NCBI GenBank assembly: GCA_964035795.1 | Contig: OZ038326.1 | Coordinates: forward strand, 648,784-712,783 | Length of the DNA: 64,000 bases | Direction of reading: 5' to 3' | From: Pterobdella sp. o SKG-2022 | Taxonomy: Eukaryota; Annelida; Clitellata; Hirudinida; Piscicolidae | Shown: in pieces, positions 51,054 to 64,000 of the stretch | Layout: each line of letters begins with the position of its first letter | How positions within the stretch are numbered: position 1 is the first letter of the stretch | Notes under the pieces: generated by a model | What the model saw: only the letters and a program-made list of their open reading frames with translations | Told to the model about the DNA's origin: nothing | Databases searched by the model: none | Position numbers and translations under genes: made by a program

Positions 51054-54000
51054 TGATGATGCTTGTTTTTATTCACTCTGCTCTGTGTCTCATCCAAATA
51101 CGCTTTATAGAAGCAAAGTAACGTATAAAAACTTCTCAATTTTTTATATTAATAAACTTTATTTTATGTTCATTAAGTTCTTTCCACGATGGAGTGTTTG
51201 CAGAAGAGTCAAGAAGCATTGATAGAAGTTTTGAGTTTGAAACTGTGGAAGATGTTGAGGACCTGTTCGAAACCAATGAAGGAGGTCAGCCCTCGTACGT
51301 CTGTGGAGTCCTGTCTTCAGGAAAGGCTTTGGTTTTTGACGACCGCATCAATGATGTGAGCAGCAACAATGGTACACGGCAGAACATTACTGATATGTAT
51401 GGAAAACAAGTCGTGCTCCAAACTTACTGGGTGCATATGTTCAAGATACGGTTGGTTTGTTAATTTGTTTGGTTTATCAGTTGATTTTTTGAAGTAACTT
51501 ATACTTTCATGTTTTTTAGGTTTTTGCAGTTTGCCGTCAAAGTTTGCGAGAACTCAGTAAAAAATGATGATGCTTTGTTTTTCGTGTTTATATCTTGCAA
51601 TGAAAGGGGATCGTGGAGTGCCGTCACCAGTTTCACAGCACCACCAAACCAGGAAACCAAGTTTGAATCATGAGTGTTGCGGTTTTAAAATGAATTGTAA
51701 AGTTTATTTTTTGCTTATGTTGAAATTGGAAAACTTTTCAGATTTGTAACTCTAGATTTGAAAGAATCCATGGAGAGATATAACAGAAAGATTTCTCCTG
51801 CTAAGCAAGAAGAGCTTCTGTGTTCAGTAAGAATTTCAAAACTGAAGAAGAACCTCAAATGGGCCATTGACGATTTTTCATTCACAAGCAGCAGAAAATA
51901 TTTCCTGTATGAGAACTTCGGAGAGATTTCCAGTTCAGATCCAAAAATTAAAAAATGTGGAGTAGAAACTATTTGCTCTTTTGAAAACGCTTCCAGTTCA
52001 ATACCATCAGCTTTCTTCATTTCCAACGGTTCAACCATTCTCAGTAGACATTCATACATGTTGAGATCCCGCTACAAGATCTATTTTATGATTAGATTCG
52101 GATGTAGAGAAGATGAGAATAAGTTGAACATAAATGGACTGCAAAAAAACAAAGACCAAGAAGTTCCTCTCATGGTTGAGTTATCACAAGATCAATGGGA
52201 AGGTTGGTTTCTGGTTGAGTCTCCTATGTTGGACCCTAGTCACACATGCCATGCTCAGAAGAGCTGTTTCAAACAGGATCATTTTAGAGATGGGTGGAGA
52301 AGAGTTGTGATCAGTTTAGATGATGTAGATAGGTCGGTTTTTGATTTCATTTGTATATTTATTCAATAATGGAAATAAATGATTTAATAATAACGGTATA
52401 TAATACGTTTAAAAAATCAAAAGATGCATCTAAATGAAATATTAAATCGTCAAGACAGCACCCGATGTGGTTGAGACTGAGAGTGGGTGGTGGGTTGGAG
52501 GGTACTGGGTTGGAGAGAGATGACTGGCTCTTGAAGGAGGTCTACATGGGACCGGCATGCAAACACAACTGTTTCAATAATGGCGACTGTTTCGATGGTA
52601 TTTGCAGGTTGCAATTAAATATTATTAGATTGTACCATTTGAGCTCTAATGGGGGAACGAGATGCTTCTATACAACAGCATCAAATCATTAGTTAGTCAA
52701 AATTCAATGAAATATATGTTATTCATGAAGGTGCGACAAAGGTTACAAAGACCCATATTGCCAACCAATAAAAAACTTGTTACAAGATATGAATATTGAT
52801 TTTTCATTCTCATCGTTACTGACATTATATTGGTCAGAAATAATAGGAGGCGGAGTTATACCTGCCAACGAAGGATGCGGTACTGTCGTTGCTGGAGAAT
52901 CGTTGTACTTTGACGGTGTAAGTATTAAATAAAACAGATATTTAATATGGAATTCACGATATTGTCATTATCAATCAAAAATATAACTTAGGTAAAAAAA
53001 TTTTTCAATATGATTTATGAAGTGTATTTATACTTGAACCTTTATTACTATCCCGCAGAAGCGGTTGAGAACGGCTTCTACAAAGCCTTTCAACGCCTCA
53101 AATGCGCAGTATGTGCAGTTCCACATCAGGTTTTGTCGCAGTAATATGGAGTACCAGAAAGAAATCATTCCAGGAAAACCACCCAATACAACCAAACAAA
53201 CATGGAACAAAACAAACAAATTGAAACATAGATTTTATAGACCTGGAGTGTTGCTGATGGTGTCTTATGATAACGGAGTTCAGTGGGAACTTCTGGTGAA
53301 AATAAAATACTCTCCAATCCCAAGGTTTTGGTTCAATATATTTTAAAATTGAAAAAAAAAATGCCAATATTAACTTCTATGGTTCTATGTGTTTTTAATC
53401 ATTAGTGCCACTATATTTTTAAGTGTAGTTGGAATTAAAAGTTATTGGGAGAGTAATTGTGTAGAAAAATTTATATTTCTTTGATGATCCTCTTTCATTT
53501 ACTTCAAGACTCTTTTCACAGTTTCCACCATGTGAAAATTTCCCAAAAATCTCCTGTTATTATGTTGAAATGGACTCAAACACCCTACATTAACGACCAA
53601 CACTCCTTCAAATGGGCCATTGATGGTATCATTGTGGGAAGTTACATGGGTCCTACGTATGATTCTCATGCGAAAGATGCTTCTTTGACGGTTATTTCAA
53701 CTTTTTGTAAGAATTTTCATATGAAGTTTGCCAAGGTTTCTTAGATAACGTGTTTTAAAATTATTAAACATATATCAAACTTCATCGAGCAACTCAACAA
53801 AATAAACCATCAAACAAACCTACGCCAATCTCTCAGAACGACTTAACGAAGGGCATCTGGTTGTACTCGACTGATGCAGCGGTCACTCCATATTGCAACT
53901 CTCTCCAACCTGTGCTTCTCTTGCATGGGCCTTGGATTGGAGGAGAAGAAGTTTTGCAAAGTGAGCAGTTGTAATTAAGTTTAATTTGTACATATTTTGT

Positions 54001-57000
54001 TGTTGAGACGAGTTTTTGATTTGCATAGACAAGTTCATAGTCACGAAAGCTCTATCACTTCCTACTGGGTCTGTTTTACACTTCAAGGTGATATGATTGT
54101 TACATCTACCACTAATTCAATGAAATCTTCCCAATTTCTCTTATTTAATTTTAACTGATCTTCCATAATTAAAACGGACAAACCTCCGCGTGTGTCTCCA
54201 CCACCCAGATAAATGTGGGATGCCACCACCCAAACCTCCATCAGCTTGAACCTCCTCAAGTCCTCTTACAATTCAGTCACGACCACGGCATCCATTGGCA
54301 TCTGGTTGAAAGCCCAGCACTACCCTACCAAGCCGATTCTCTTTTCGATGAAGTTATCACTGGTTATTGTGCTCATTCTATATTAGAGATGTTTTTTGAC
54401 CATATTTTTACATCAATGGATGAGTGGTTTTTATTAACAGATGGAAGCTTGTATGAGTATGGGAGTTGGAAGAGGGAAGTTGTAGTGCTAGGGGAGCACG
54501 TGACATCTCATCAAAAGTCAGTGATGCTTTTAAACTTCATGATAAGAGTTCTTGAGCTTGAAATTCATATTAAAAAGTTAAAAATATAACTCTTAAAACA
54601 AAAAACATTGCTTTTATGTCTATTACTAAAAAATTCTTCTTCCTTAGGAAGGTGAATCTGAGGTGGGTGAGTAATGCAGTCTTTGCCTTGTCTGATGTCT
54701 ACATCGGGCCAGGATGCGGGTATAGGTTTCTATAGTTATATATTTCATGCTAGTGAGTCGACCATCAAACATAGAAAATATTTTCGAAAGTTAAGTTTTC
54801 AAAAAATATTCTTTCAGTTTAAAGGGTGACAAGGAAGAAATACTGTTACACTATTGTTATGAGAAAGGTGTGTGTGTTGATGGGAGATGTGTCTGTGATG
54901 AGCTGCAAAATCTAGGTTGTTTTGATGTTTATTTTAATTAAAAACAATTTTAAAATATTCAGTTTTACAGTGCTTGAGTGTCATAAAATTAAACTGTAGA
55001 TAAATGATGGTTAAGCCAGGAAACTTATTTCTAAAAGTTTTTATTAAGCAAATTACCAATCACTTAAACCTCTTTCACATTATATTACTATCCTTAAATC
55101 ATGAGCTTCCACACACCTTTAACAGATCGCAATTGCCTGGAGCCCATTTCTCACGACATCTACCTCATAGACAACTTCAACGAGGACAACAGCCCATCTG
55201 ATCTGTGGGAAGACATAAGAGGAGGGATTGTTTCAACTATTGGCTGCTTGGCTGGTGGTGAGATAAGTTAAATGTTGCTAATTAAAAATGAGAATTGTTT
55301 TAACCAATGGTAATTTGTTGTAGAAAAAGCCTTACAATTCAACCTTCATGGGTCTAGATTTGCTCAAACAAAACCGTTGTACACCAAAAACAAAAGGTTG
55401 TGAAAAAAATATTTTGATCATCAAAATTAATTTTAAAAAACTTGATAAAACAGGGCAATCCAATTTAGAATCAAAATAAGTAGCGACAAGCCCAATGATT
55501 CTTGCGGCAAAGTGACCTCATGGCAAGATTCCATCAGCTTCACTTACTCATTGAATGGAGGAGTGACTTGGAGGAAGGGTCTAGTTTTGGATTCCTATGA
55601 ATATTCATCCCCTCAATTAGTTACTTTCCAACTTCCTTCTCAAGTTAAGACTAATGCAACGAGCTTCAAGTGGTTCCAGGCTAGGAGTTCTTTGAGTTAG
55701 CTTCTACATGAAAAAATTTGAAATAATCAGACTAATTATTATTATGCTTTTACGTATTAATAATAAACTAATTGGATCTTTATATTTTGAAGAAAACAAG
55801 AAAGCTGGCTGGTCGTTGGATGATGTCAGACTGGTCCCAGAAACAAAGACTCTATGGAACAGTGGTGGTGAAGAGGATTACACTGAAGACAGTGGTGATA
55901 ATAGTAATGAAGTAGATTATGATTACAAAGATTATTATGACGAGTACCCTCAAGATAGTTACCAATACAGAGAAGTGTTGTCCTATGAGGATAGCAGTGA
56001 TGAAAGCAATATGATGATCCAGCCTTATAAAGGTACTATTGAAGAAAAAAACAATGTGAAACAAACCAAAAGAGAGAAAAAGAGTAGAACTTCAGAACAT
56101 GAAATGAAATCATCAGACGAGAATGATGATCTATGGTTTGTGGTGGAGGGAGGTGTGGTAAAAAGATCTTGTGGTTATGACAATGTCTTGGAGTTTAGCA
56201 GTCCAGGTAATCACTTATAACGCAAATCATGAAGTATCGTGTTGTAAATGTATATAGAACAACAAAAGGTGCACAAAGATTTGCTGAAACTTGGGATTAC
56301 GTTACAACCAGCTCAACAATCTTCCAATTCTATATCGCTATGGACTGTTTGGGCACGTTCTCAACCTTCTATAACATTTCCTTGCAGTATTCCATTGATG
56401 CCGGTGTCTCCTGGGTCGATTTTGAGAATGAAGATTTCGAAGTAAATATTGTAGAGTTTATAAACAATAAATATTTCTTTAACTAAAAATAATTTTTGAA
56501 TTTGAAGTAGGTTTTGATTTATTTTTTGGACAAATTCTTCAATCAAACAGTCCACATACGACTCTGTGTTACACAAGCATTGGACCAGGGTAACTAAGAA
56601 ACTGCCCTTGGAAGCCAGGTCTTGCTCTTTTGACCAATAATATCAGTAACAATAACAGAAAAAAAATGATTTTTATTGAACAAATTAGTTGAAATTATAT
56701 TACTAAAAGTTTCAAACCACTAATCAGAGGTGTATCAAGCCGACTGAGATGGATTCAAATGGAGGTGAATGTTCCAGGTGATGTATGGATGTTGAGAGAT
56801 GTCTATTTGGGGGAAGATTGTGGCTGGATGTGCTCTGGGCATGGCGATTGTCAAAGGAATGGCCGATGTAGGTGAGTTTAAAAAAATGAAACTCTCTTTT
56901 TTATTTAGATAAGATTTATCTACCTCAGATGTGATTCTGGATATGATGGAAGATTTTGTTTTCCGAGTACACAATTGCCAACAAGTTTGAAAATCGATTT

Positions 57001-60000
57001 TGATTCAATAGAACAGAATAAAATTGGTGGAAAGAAAGGGGAGACAGAATCAGATAATAAACATTTCAAAACTCACGGTGCCATTAAAGGAGACTTTTGT
57101 GGCAACGTAGTTTCCAATAACGCTCTTCTCTTTTTTGAGGTTCATTGAGCATTGTGAAATAAATAAAAAATTCACAAATATTTTTTACATACTTTTAAAT
57201 ATATTCAAAACTGAACATAGAAAGGCAAACGTTTTTTGGAGACCACAGACTTGAATCTGACAAGTTCATCCAGAATTGAATTTTATTTCAAGAAAGGATG
57301 TTCTTTGAAAACAAACATCAAAACCCCGGACACAGATTTCAAGATCTACATAGACTACTCGAAAGACGGAGGGATAACGTGGAAGAGCATCGCATCTTTT
57401 GTGGCTCAAAAGTCTCCAACTGCAGAGTAATAAACTTTTAGACCAGCTCAGTGCTGTTTATAAAAAAATGTTAAATTTTATAGGATACATCATTTGTTTC
57501 ATTCATCAAAAAACTCTTATTGATTTTACAGTGCAAAACTTCTAAAAACTATCAGATGCTTGTTTTTATATTTTAAAATGCTAATCTGCCATCATCTCAG
57601 ATATCATGGCTTCAACATCCCAACATTCGCAAAGTACCCGTCTACAAGAATTATGATTCATCAGAAGCAGTATTCAGGTTGATGAAATTCAAAAAAACAT
57701 TCTTTGAAGATTAACCAACGATCCGTTCAATTATATATAATCACCCTACACTTGAAAGCAAAAGATTTGAATACTAATATAATCTAGAAATGCTTCTATT
57801 GCTAATTCATTAATAACTATGCTAATAACACTAAAAAATATTAATCATTGATAAAACTAACTAATAATCCTTTTTCAAGAGAAGTTACAAGACATGTGGT
57901 TGTTGGATGAGTTGTACATTGGAGGGTCTCTGATGTGCAAAGAAAGTCAGATTATATCTATAAAATCAATCTTTTGATTCTGTATTGATATTGTTTCACT
58001 GTAATTATGGTTCACATGCAACAAGGCACAGACTGCAAGAGTTTCCATCTGGAATCGTTTGAAAAGGATGAGAACCTAATGTTGATCACCTCTTCTGGAG
58101 TTGTGAGGGATAAGCAACGATGCCATGGGTTAGGCTTTAGAAATTCTAGCCGAAAAAGTTACAGACAATGGAAATATATGCTTAATTTTAAATGTTTTAT
58201 TTATTCTTTTTTGATTTTTTTCTTTTGAATGAAGTTATAAAGTCAAAGAGGGAGACTTAGCAATGACATACGGGGTCAAAGGTGAGGGATGGAGGTTGTT
58301 AAAAACGAATGACGTTATCATCAACGACAATTCACTGCTTTCCTTCGATGTGAGGACCAAAACTTTCGTTTTAACGATAAATATTGATTTTAGCAGCCTA
58401 TACCAGAATGTTCTACACTCCATCTAGTTGTAAATATTAAATGCTTTAATCTCAAATAAATTTGTATGAAAATGTGGTTTCAGCTTTTAGTCGGATGTGA
58501 TGTGACAAGCACACGGATGCACCAATCACCTGTCAAACTTCAGTACTCCACTGACTCAGGCAAACAATGGAAGCTACTCACGCCCAAGTGTTTCTTTTCT
58601 CCATATGAGACATGTGACTTGGCTTCAATGACGTCATCAAGTGAGTATCACGTCACTGACGGCTGGAGGCACGTGATGATTCCCTTAGATCAACTGAAAG
58701 TTTCTGGGTGAGAAAGATGGTTGTATGGATGGATCAAAAAGTTGATTCATGGTGACGTGATATCTAATTGCTTGTGTATAGTTGTTATGTGTTGATACTA
58801 GCTTTGGTATAGTAAAACAAGAAACAAAATTCACTAAAGGAAAGAGTATACTTTGAAATAAACGTTCCAACATACCTATCCACATACTTGACTACAACCG
58901 CACCTATGTACCTTCCTAAAGTTTTGTGAGGTTTCAATGGATGCAGGACGTTGTAGAGAAAAGTTCTTCATCCTCATCTTCATCTTCCTCTTCTTTTTCC
59001 TCATCATCGTCAAATACTTCATCGCCCTCTTGGGCCATAGACAACGTGTATATAGGTCTGTGACATAATGAACTATTTTCAGTCACTAACGTTGAAATAA
59101 TTGATAAGAAAATATTCAAAATTATTTCAGTCCTTTATCGGTATCCTCCCTCCAGGCCTGCAGTGCTTGCACCACTGTTATGGAAGAGGAGTGTGTGTGC
59201 AAGGTTGTGAAGGAGTTCAAAAAATTTGACTAAGATTATAATCATTGCTGATTGTTTTCAGATAGTTTTAATTAGTTATGAGCACTTCATTATGTTTTTT
59301 TCAACTGCTTCATCGTTTAATCTCAGGCCTGTATTGCTCTTGTATTGATGGGTTCTCTGGGCAGTTTTGTGAATCTGTCACCAAAACCTTGCCTTCTTTT
59401 TTTAGAATGAGTTCACAACATAATTCAGGTTGTTAAACTAGAAGTTATTTTAATAAAGAATGTTTCAATCTTTCAAATGGTGAAAGTCTTAATGGTCTGA
59501 TGTCTGAATCGAGTCTTATTTTCTTCATTAAAATTTACTAAACTTTGAATTTCTTCTATAATGAACAAAATAATTCAATATTTTCGATGCAAAAAGTGCT
59601 GTTGTAAAAACCAACAGGCAGAAATTATAAAGTGTCAGGGAACTCATACAGAGCGCATGAATCCTTCAATAACGAAGATGAAACAGACCGACATGAGCTT
59701 GTCTTTGATAACCCATTTATCGATCGCAGCTTCACAACGCATCTCTTAAACTTGAGTTCTACCACGTTAGTTTTACATAAAAGGTATCCAATGTATGATT
59801 CTTTTTTTGAAAATTATTGTTTGTAAAACAGCACAATCGAGTTTGGCCTGGTTGTAGGTTCAGATTTTCTAGAATCTTCTAAGCAAAAGATGCACTATGA
59901 GCCAATTTTACTCCAATACTCTATAAACGTGGGTATGCAATGGAAGTTGATAACCAAATATGAGACAATAAAAAGTAGTCCTATAAACTCTATTGATAAA

Positions 60001-63000
60001 AGAAACAACAGTAGAGAAATGACTCTGAGACACATTGAAGGCTCCCAACTGCATTACCACGTTGTGGGGCTCCCCTGGGAGGCCAGAGTGCCAGGGTGTC
60101 AAGTGCGATGGTGGCAGGCCAACTTTCTAGAGCACCCTTCTCCACCATGGTCGCTTCATCAGGTTATTTGGGGGAAAGGGAGGGCGATTGAGTAGGGTGG
60201 TAGCTCGGAGATTTCGATACCTGTATGCTTGGGTGTGCTTCGTTTTATCAAAAGAAATTGTTTTCATAAATTTTATAAAAATTATTTTTGGTTTTTCATC
60301 CTAAAAAAATTATGAATTAAATTTTTCTAAAGTTTTTTTTATTTAACTGTATTTTACTTTAAATGATATGAGGATAAAACACCCTGATGCGACAGATTTA
60401 CATAGGGGGTAGAGAAAACAACGTTTTAGTGTTTCAAAAAACTCTCTCTTCTACGGATAAGATGGCCTTATCTACAAATGAGTCTGAGAATACAAGCAGA
60501 GAAGAATGCAGTGTAGAAGAGCTTGAAAACGGTGAAGACTGGGTGGCAGTGGAAGGTGGAAAACTAAGAAAGATTGATAGCTATGAGAAAGAGATTTTCT
60601 CTTTTGAATGGAATGGTGAGGTTTTAACAAATTAAACATGAAAAAAAATTGTTTCAGTTTTGAAACTAAATTAGTATGAGTTTTGTCATGAATTATTAAT
60701 GTTGTTGACAGAATCTCACGGAATTACTACCAGAGATCTGCTTATAACTTCATCTTCTTTCATTCAGTTTTCAATCCTTCTCATCTGCCGCCAAACCGTC
60801 GATTATTGCCCAAGTAACTTCAACTTTCTCTTGATTGAATGATAAATTTTGAATTTAGCAAATTTTAAAATTCTATTTTTTGCTTCAGGGTTTCTTGGAT
60901 GAATAGCATAAACTGATGAAGTATTTATTTTATAAAATTTTGCAACAGAACTTGTAGTGGAGTATTCAGTGAACCAAGGACAAGAATGGCAATTACTAAG
61001 AGAAGATTGTGACATAGAATCTCAAACGAAGTGTTATTCCGAAGGAATCATACATATAGAAAGGGTAAATGAAGACAAGGAACCAAAAAACTGTGGAATC
61101 TTCTATGGTTGGAAAAGAATAAGTGTTAAGTTACCCAGGAAAGCCCAATCTCCAGCCACTAGATTCAGATGGAGAATGCTGAAACATGCCAAAACACGTT
61201 GGTTTCGAAATACAATTGATTAAAAATCGATAGCAGATGCTTATAAACTTAACCATGGAAAAATGAAAAAATATGAGTGAAAAAATTTTATAATCAGGTG
61301 ATTTCAATTCTAGTCAAAGTTATAAACAAAGAAATGCATCCAACTTATGGGCTCTGGGCAGATTATACATCGGGGATGAATGCCATGAGCTGTGTCATGG
61401 AAGAGGGATGTGCTGGCATGGATCTTGCAAGTATAACTGGCGTTTTTGGTTTTTTAGTTAGGTTTTAAACAGAATAAATGAATTCAATAGATGTTTCGAC
61501 AATTGGCTCGGTGAAGCATGCAATGAAACAACTGTTCCTCTACCAAAAAGCCTGCAGGAATCTTTCGATGGAAGCACAAATGAACTTATTAAGAAAGGTA
61601 ACCTTTTATACACTTCAGAATTTTGAATGAAACTGAAACGTTCCAAAATGTTGAAGAGCACTTGTTGGAGGTGAAAGGAGGAGAAAAAGTAGAGTCGTTA
61701 GTTATGCTGGCTCAGCCTAACTGGGTGATGTTGATGAAGGAGGTACATCTATAGTTATACAGAAAAATGAAAAAAAAATATATTTAAAAATTTTTAAAAT
61801 TAATTCTGAATAAATCCCTAGAGGTGTATGAGAGAAATAGAAACAAAAGAGCTGGACCTTAGACATGCGAACAATATACAATTCATTCTTATCTTTGTGC
61901 AAAACGAAACCAATACTCTAGATAACACTACCCTTCTCTACTCCAAAATATTTTTCGATTTTAGTACTAACTTAGGCATTTCTTGGCAAAACATTTTGGT
62001 TATAAAAAGTCGAGTAGCAGTGCCACATAAGTAAGAAGTCATTTCTATGGCACTTGGTTTATTTCAGTTTTATGTGCGTTTATCTGATAATAATGAATTT
62101 AATCAATTTTTAAAATTATTTTCAGTTTTTATAGTTTGAAAGTTCCACCGAGGATGAAACGAAATGGAGTCAAGCTACGATGGAAAGAGGAAATGTGTGA
62201 TGGATGCTTGGAAGAAAAGAATGATAGGTCTTCCACTAGCCTTCCTTGGGCCATTGATGATGTCATCCTTTCAGAAAAACTCTCAAATTACCAAATGTTT
62301 GTAAAAAGTGGCGATGAAAATCATGAGAGACTAAAATGGATTTTGAGCCTAACTTCAAGTTACATGAAAAGAGAGATTTGTGGTAGAGAAAATGTGGTTG
62401 TCTCCAGAGTGAGTATTGATGGAATAAATGCAAAGTATTTTAAATTTTATATGAATAGTACAAGCTTATGAACAAGTGTTTTTCGTTTTTCGTGTTAAGT
62501 ATAGTTAAATTTAATTTTGTAAAACCAAAGTTTAGAACTCACCATATTATTTGTTCACGATACAAAGATTCAATGTATACTCAGGCTGAATCCCTATCAT
62601 CCCCTGAAATATTGACAAACGATGCCAAAGTGGGCCCAAGTTATGCAATCCAATTCGAAATAGCTGCAAGTTGTGATAACTTTGAAAAGTATGGGAGTCA
62701 AAACTGGGACCAATCATGGGATTCTCTAGTGTTTTTGGAGTACTCTCTAGATTACGGTGGTGTCATTAGCTTAAAATGATATTACTAATAAGCATACTTA
62801 GAAACACTAATAAATTTTGTTAATTAATAAATAAAATAAATGATACAAAATTTTTTAGTCTTCCCAAATATGCTCATTTTAATGTGACTAGTGGAAAATC
62901 ATATTACAAATATGTACTTTACAGGAAAAACATGGGACCTTGTGGAAAGCTTTTGCGGACAAGACGATGGAATAAAAGGTCATGAATACTTTGGCGATTA

Positions 63001-64000
63001 TTTCAAAAGTTCAATTCAAGATGATAGTTATAATGCTTATACTTACAATTTGCAAGATTTTGGAGATGTTTGCCAGCAGTTTCCAAGTGTTTATTCATTA
63101 CAATGTTCATCTTCTTCTCCTAAGTGGCATCGTATTTTTTTGAAACTAGGAGAACCTTTGTTTTCAAAGTGAAATTAACTTTATTTATTTTGGATTTTTG
63201 GTATATATTATTTTATTCAAAATTTTTCACAGATCCATTAGATTTCGCTGGCGACAAGTCAATCCAAGTGAAGGTTTTTCTTCAATTACATATCATAAGA
63301 CTATTCCACAGAATCAAACATTTACGAACAAAAACTGGACCCTGGCCAATGTTTACATCGGCCCTTCTTGTGGCCACAACTGCCATGGGAGAGGTTACTG
63401 CCAGTATGTTGAAGGCAAGGAGTATTTAAATGGAAGTGAATTAAGTGATGTTGAGGACGAAGGAATGGAGAAGGTGAAATGTCGTTGTGATGAGGGGTTT
63501 TCTGGAGAGTTTTGTGAGATTATTGAAGATGAAACTCAACTCTTGGTGATTAATTCAATTTTTTACCCAAGCTTTTTAATAATGCATTTGACGGTGAAAT
63601 AACAGACAAGACTTTCTGAAGATTTCGAAAACGAAAGAAGCGATCAATGGGAGTTGATTCAAGGAGGCATTTTGTATAATAATTCTCTTCTATTCAACTC
63701 ATCCAGTTTGGTTCGACAAGCCGTTACTAAAGGAATAGTGACAAAAAGCACAAAGTAGTATCAGCATCATCTAATATTTATTTTGAGATGTTCATAAAGT
63801 CTACTCATTCAACAGATACGTGAATTTTGATTTGAAACAGTTGAACTCTCCCACTGACTCAATGCCAACTCCTGTTCACCTTGACGTCACATACGATGGG
63901 GGTCTGCGTTGGCTTCCTTTGAAACTGATCCACTTCTCAGAGCTTCCAAGCATTTCATTTTCCATTCTTTTACCCCACTCTTCAGAAAGATCTGCCAACA
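51054..64000 (+). CDS. RELN: Reelin-like extracellular protein, partial (runs off window)
   Basis: A large secreted matrix/signalling glycoprotein made of reelin repeats (subrepeat A, EGF, subrepeat B). A signal-like MMMLVFIHSALCLIQIRF at about 51054 may be the start, but its splice to the next exon is unproven. From 51204 the reelin pattern is clear: CGVLSSGKALVFDD, then LKWAIDDFSF (51866), YIGP/YMGPACKHNC and similar entries to EGF modules, and BNR-like segments such as LQFSHDHGIHWHLVESP (54260), FTYSLNGGVTWRKG (55520), LQYSIDAGVSWVDF (56390), IDYSKDGGITWKSI (57350), LQYSTDSGKQWKLL (58535), LQYSINVGMQWKLI (59910) and VEYSVNQGQEWQLL (60957). EGF modules lie at about 52531-52768, 54700-54915, 56805-56965, 59145-59380, 61365-61540 and 63350-63530. 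Exons are short and in phase with good GT-AG sites. The gene is still open at 64000. Confidence 0.88.
55860..56130 (+). other. Acidic/Ser-rich insertion in the reelin-like protein
   Basis: Within the exon about 55790-56205, between WSLDDVRLVPETKTLW and DLWFVVEGGVVKRSCGYD, there are about 90 codons rich in Asp, Glu, Ser, Tyr and Lys (YDYKDYYDEY, KQTKREKKS). Other reelin repeats in this gene join these flanks with short linkers. The frame is open. A basic KREKK cluster could be a processing site. Confidence 0.6.

Overview
The window is eukaryotic: an AT-rich animal sequence with many short introns (mostly about 60-300 bp, GT-AG), intron-rich orthologues of conserved animal genes, microsatellites, minisatellites and decayed non-LTR retrotransposons. 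Gene content (reelin, NOX2-type oxidase, phosphorylase kinase alpha, cullin-3, COG3, VAMP7, PSMB5) points to a bilaterian invertebrate. A spiralian such as an annelid (leech-like) is my best guess, but the sequence does not prove it. One 200-N scaffold gap (5320-5519) marks it as draft assembly.

Layout. 0.1-3.1 kb, plus: ADAMTS-like secreted metalloprotease homologue whose zinc-binding motif is destroyed. 3.2-6.35 kb: 5' and central part of proteasome subunit beta-5, an N gap, then an exact 830-bp repeat of the PSMB5 5' region, probably an assembly artefact. 7.0-9.9 kb, minus: tandem copies of an unrecognised small secreted protein (one intact, two damaged), with a fourth solo first exon at 14.4 kb. 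11.4-13.6 kb: a decayed restriction-like-endonuclease non-LTR retrotransposon ending in (TAA)n. 13.9-14.3 kb: a second, different retroelement fragment. 15.1-15.3 kb: a foldback element. 15.36-16.46 kb, plus: GNAT acetyltransferase.

16.9-23.5 kb, minus: complete cullin-3, with a U12-type AT-AC intron. 24.4-29.1 kb, plus: NOX2-like NADPH oxidase with all four haem histidines and a large Asn/His-rich insertion in the FAD domain. 30.4-32.3 kb, minus: VAMP7-like longin SNARE. 32.9-44.5 kb, plus: complete phosphorylase kinase alpha (about 36 exons) ending in a CaaX box. Its introns carry a Dong/R4-like retroelement inserted in a TAA repeat, a 30-bp minisatellite, a 29-bp minisatellite and half a foldback element. 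45.5-50.2 kb, plus: COG3. 51.1-64.0 kb, plus, running off the end: reelin-like protein with successive subrepeat-EGF-subrepeat units.

The genes are unrelated housekeeping, trafficking and signalling loci rather than a functional cluster. CUL3/NOX and VAMP7/PHKA are head-to-head pairs; GNAT/CUL3 and NOX/VAMP7 converge. All exon boundaries come from reading frames, splice dinucleotides and remembered family sequences, without transcripts or alignments.
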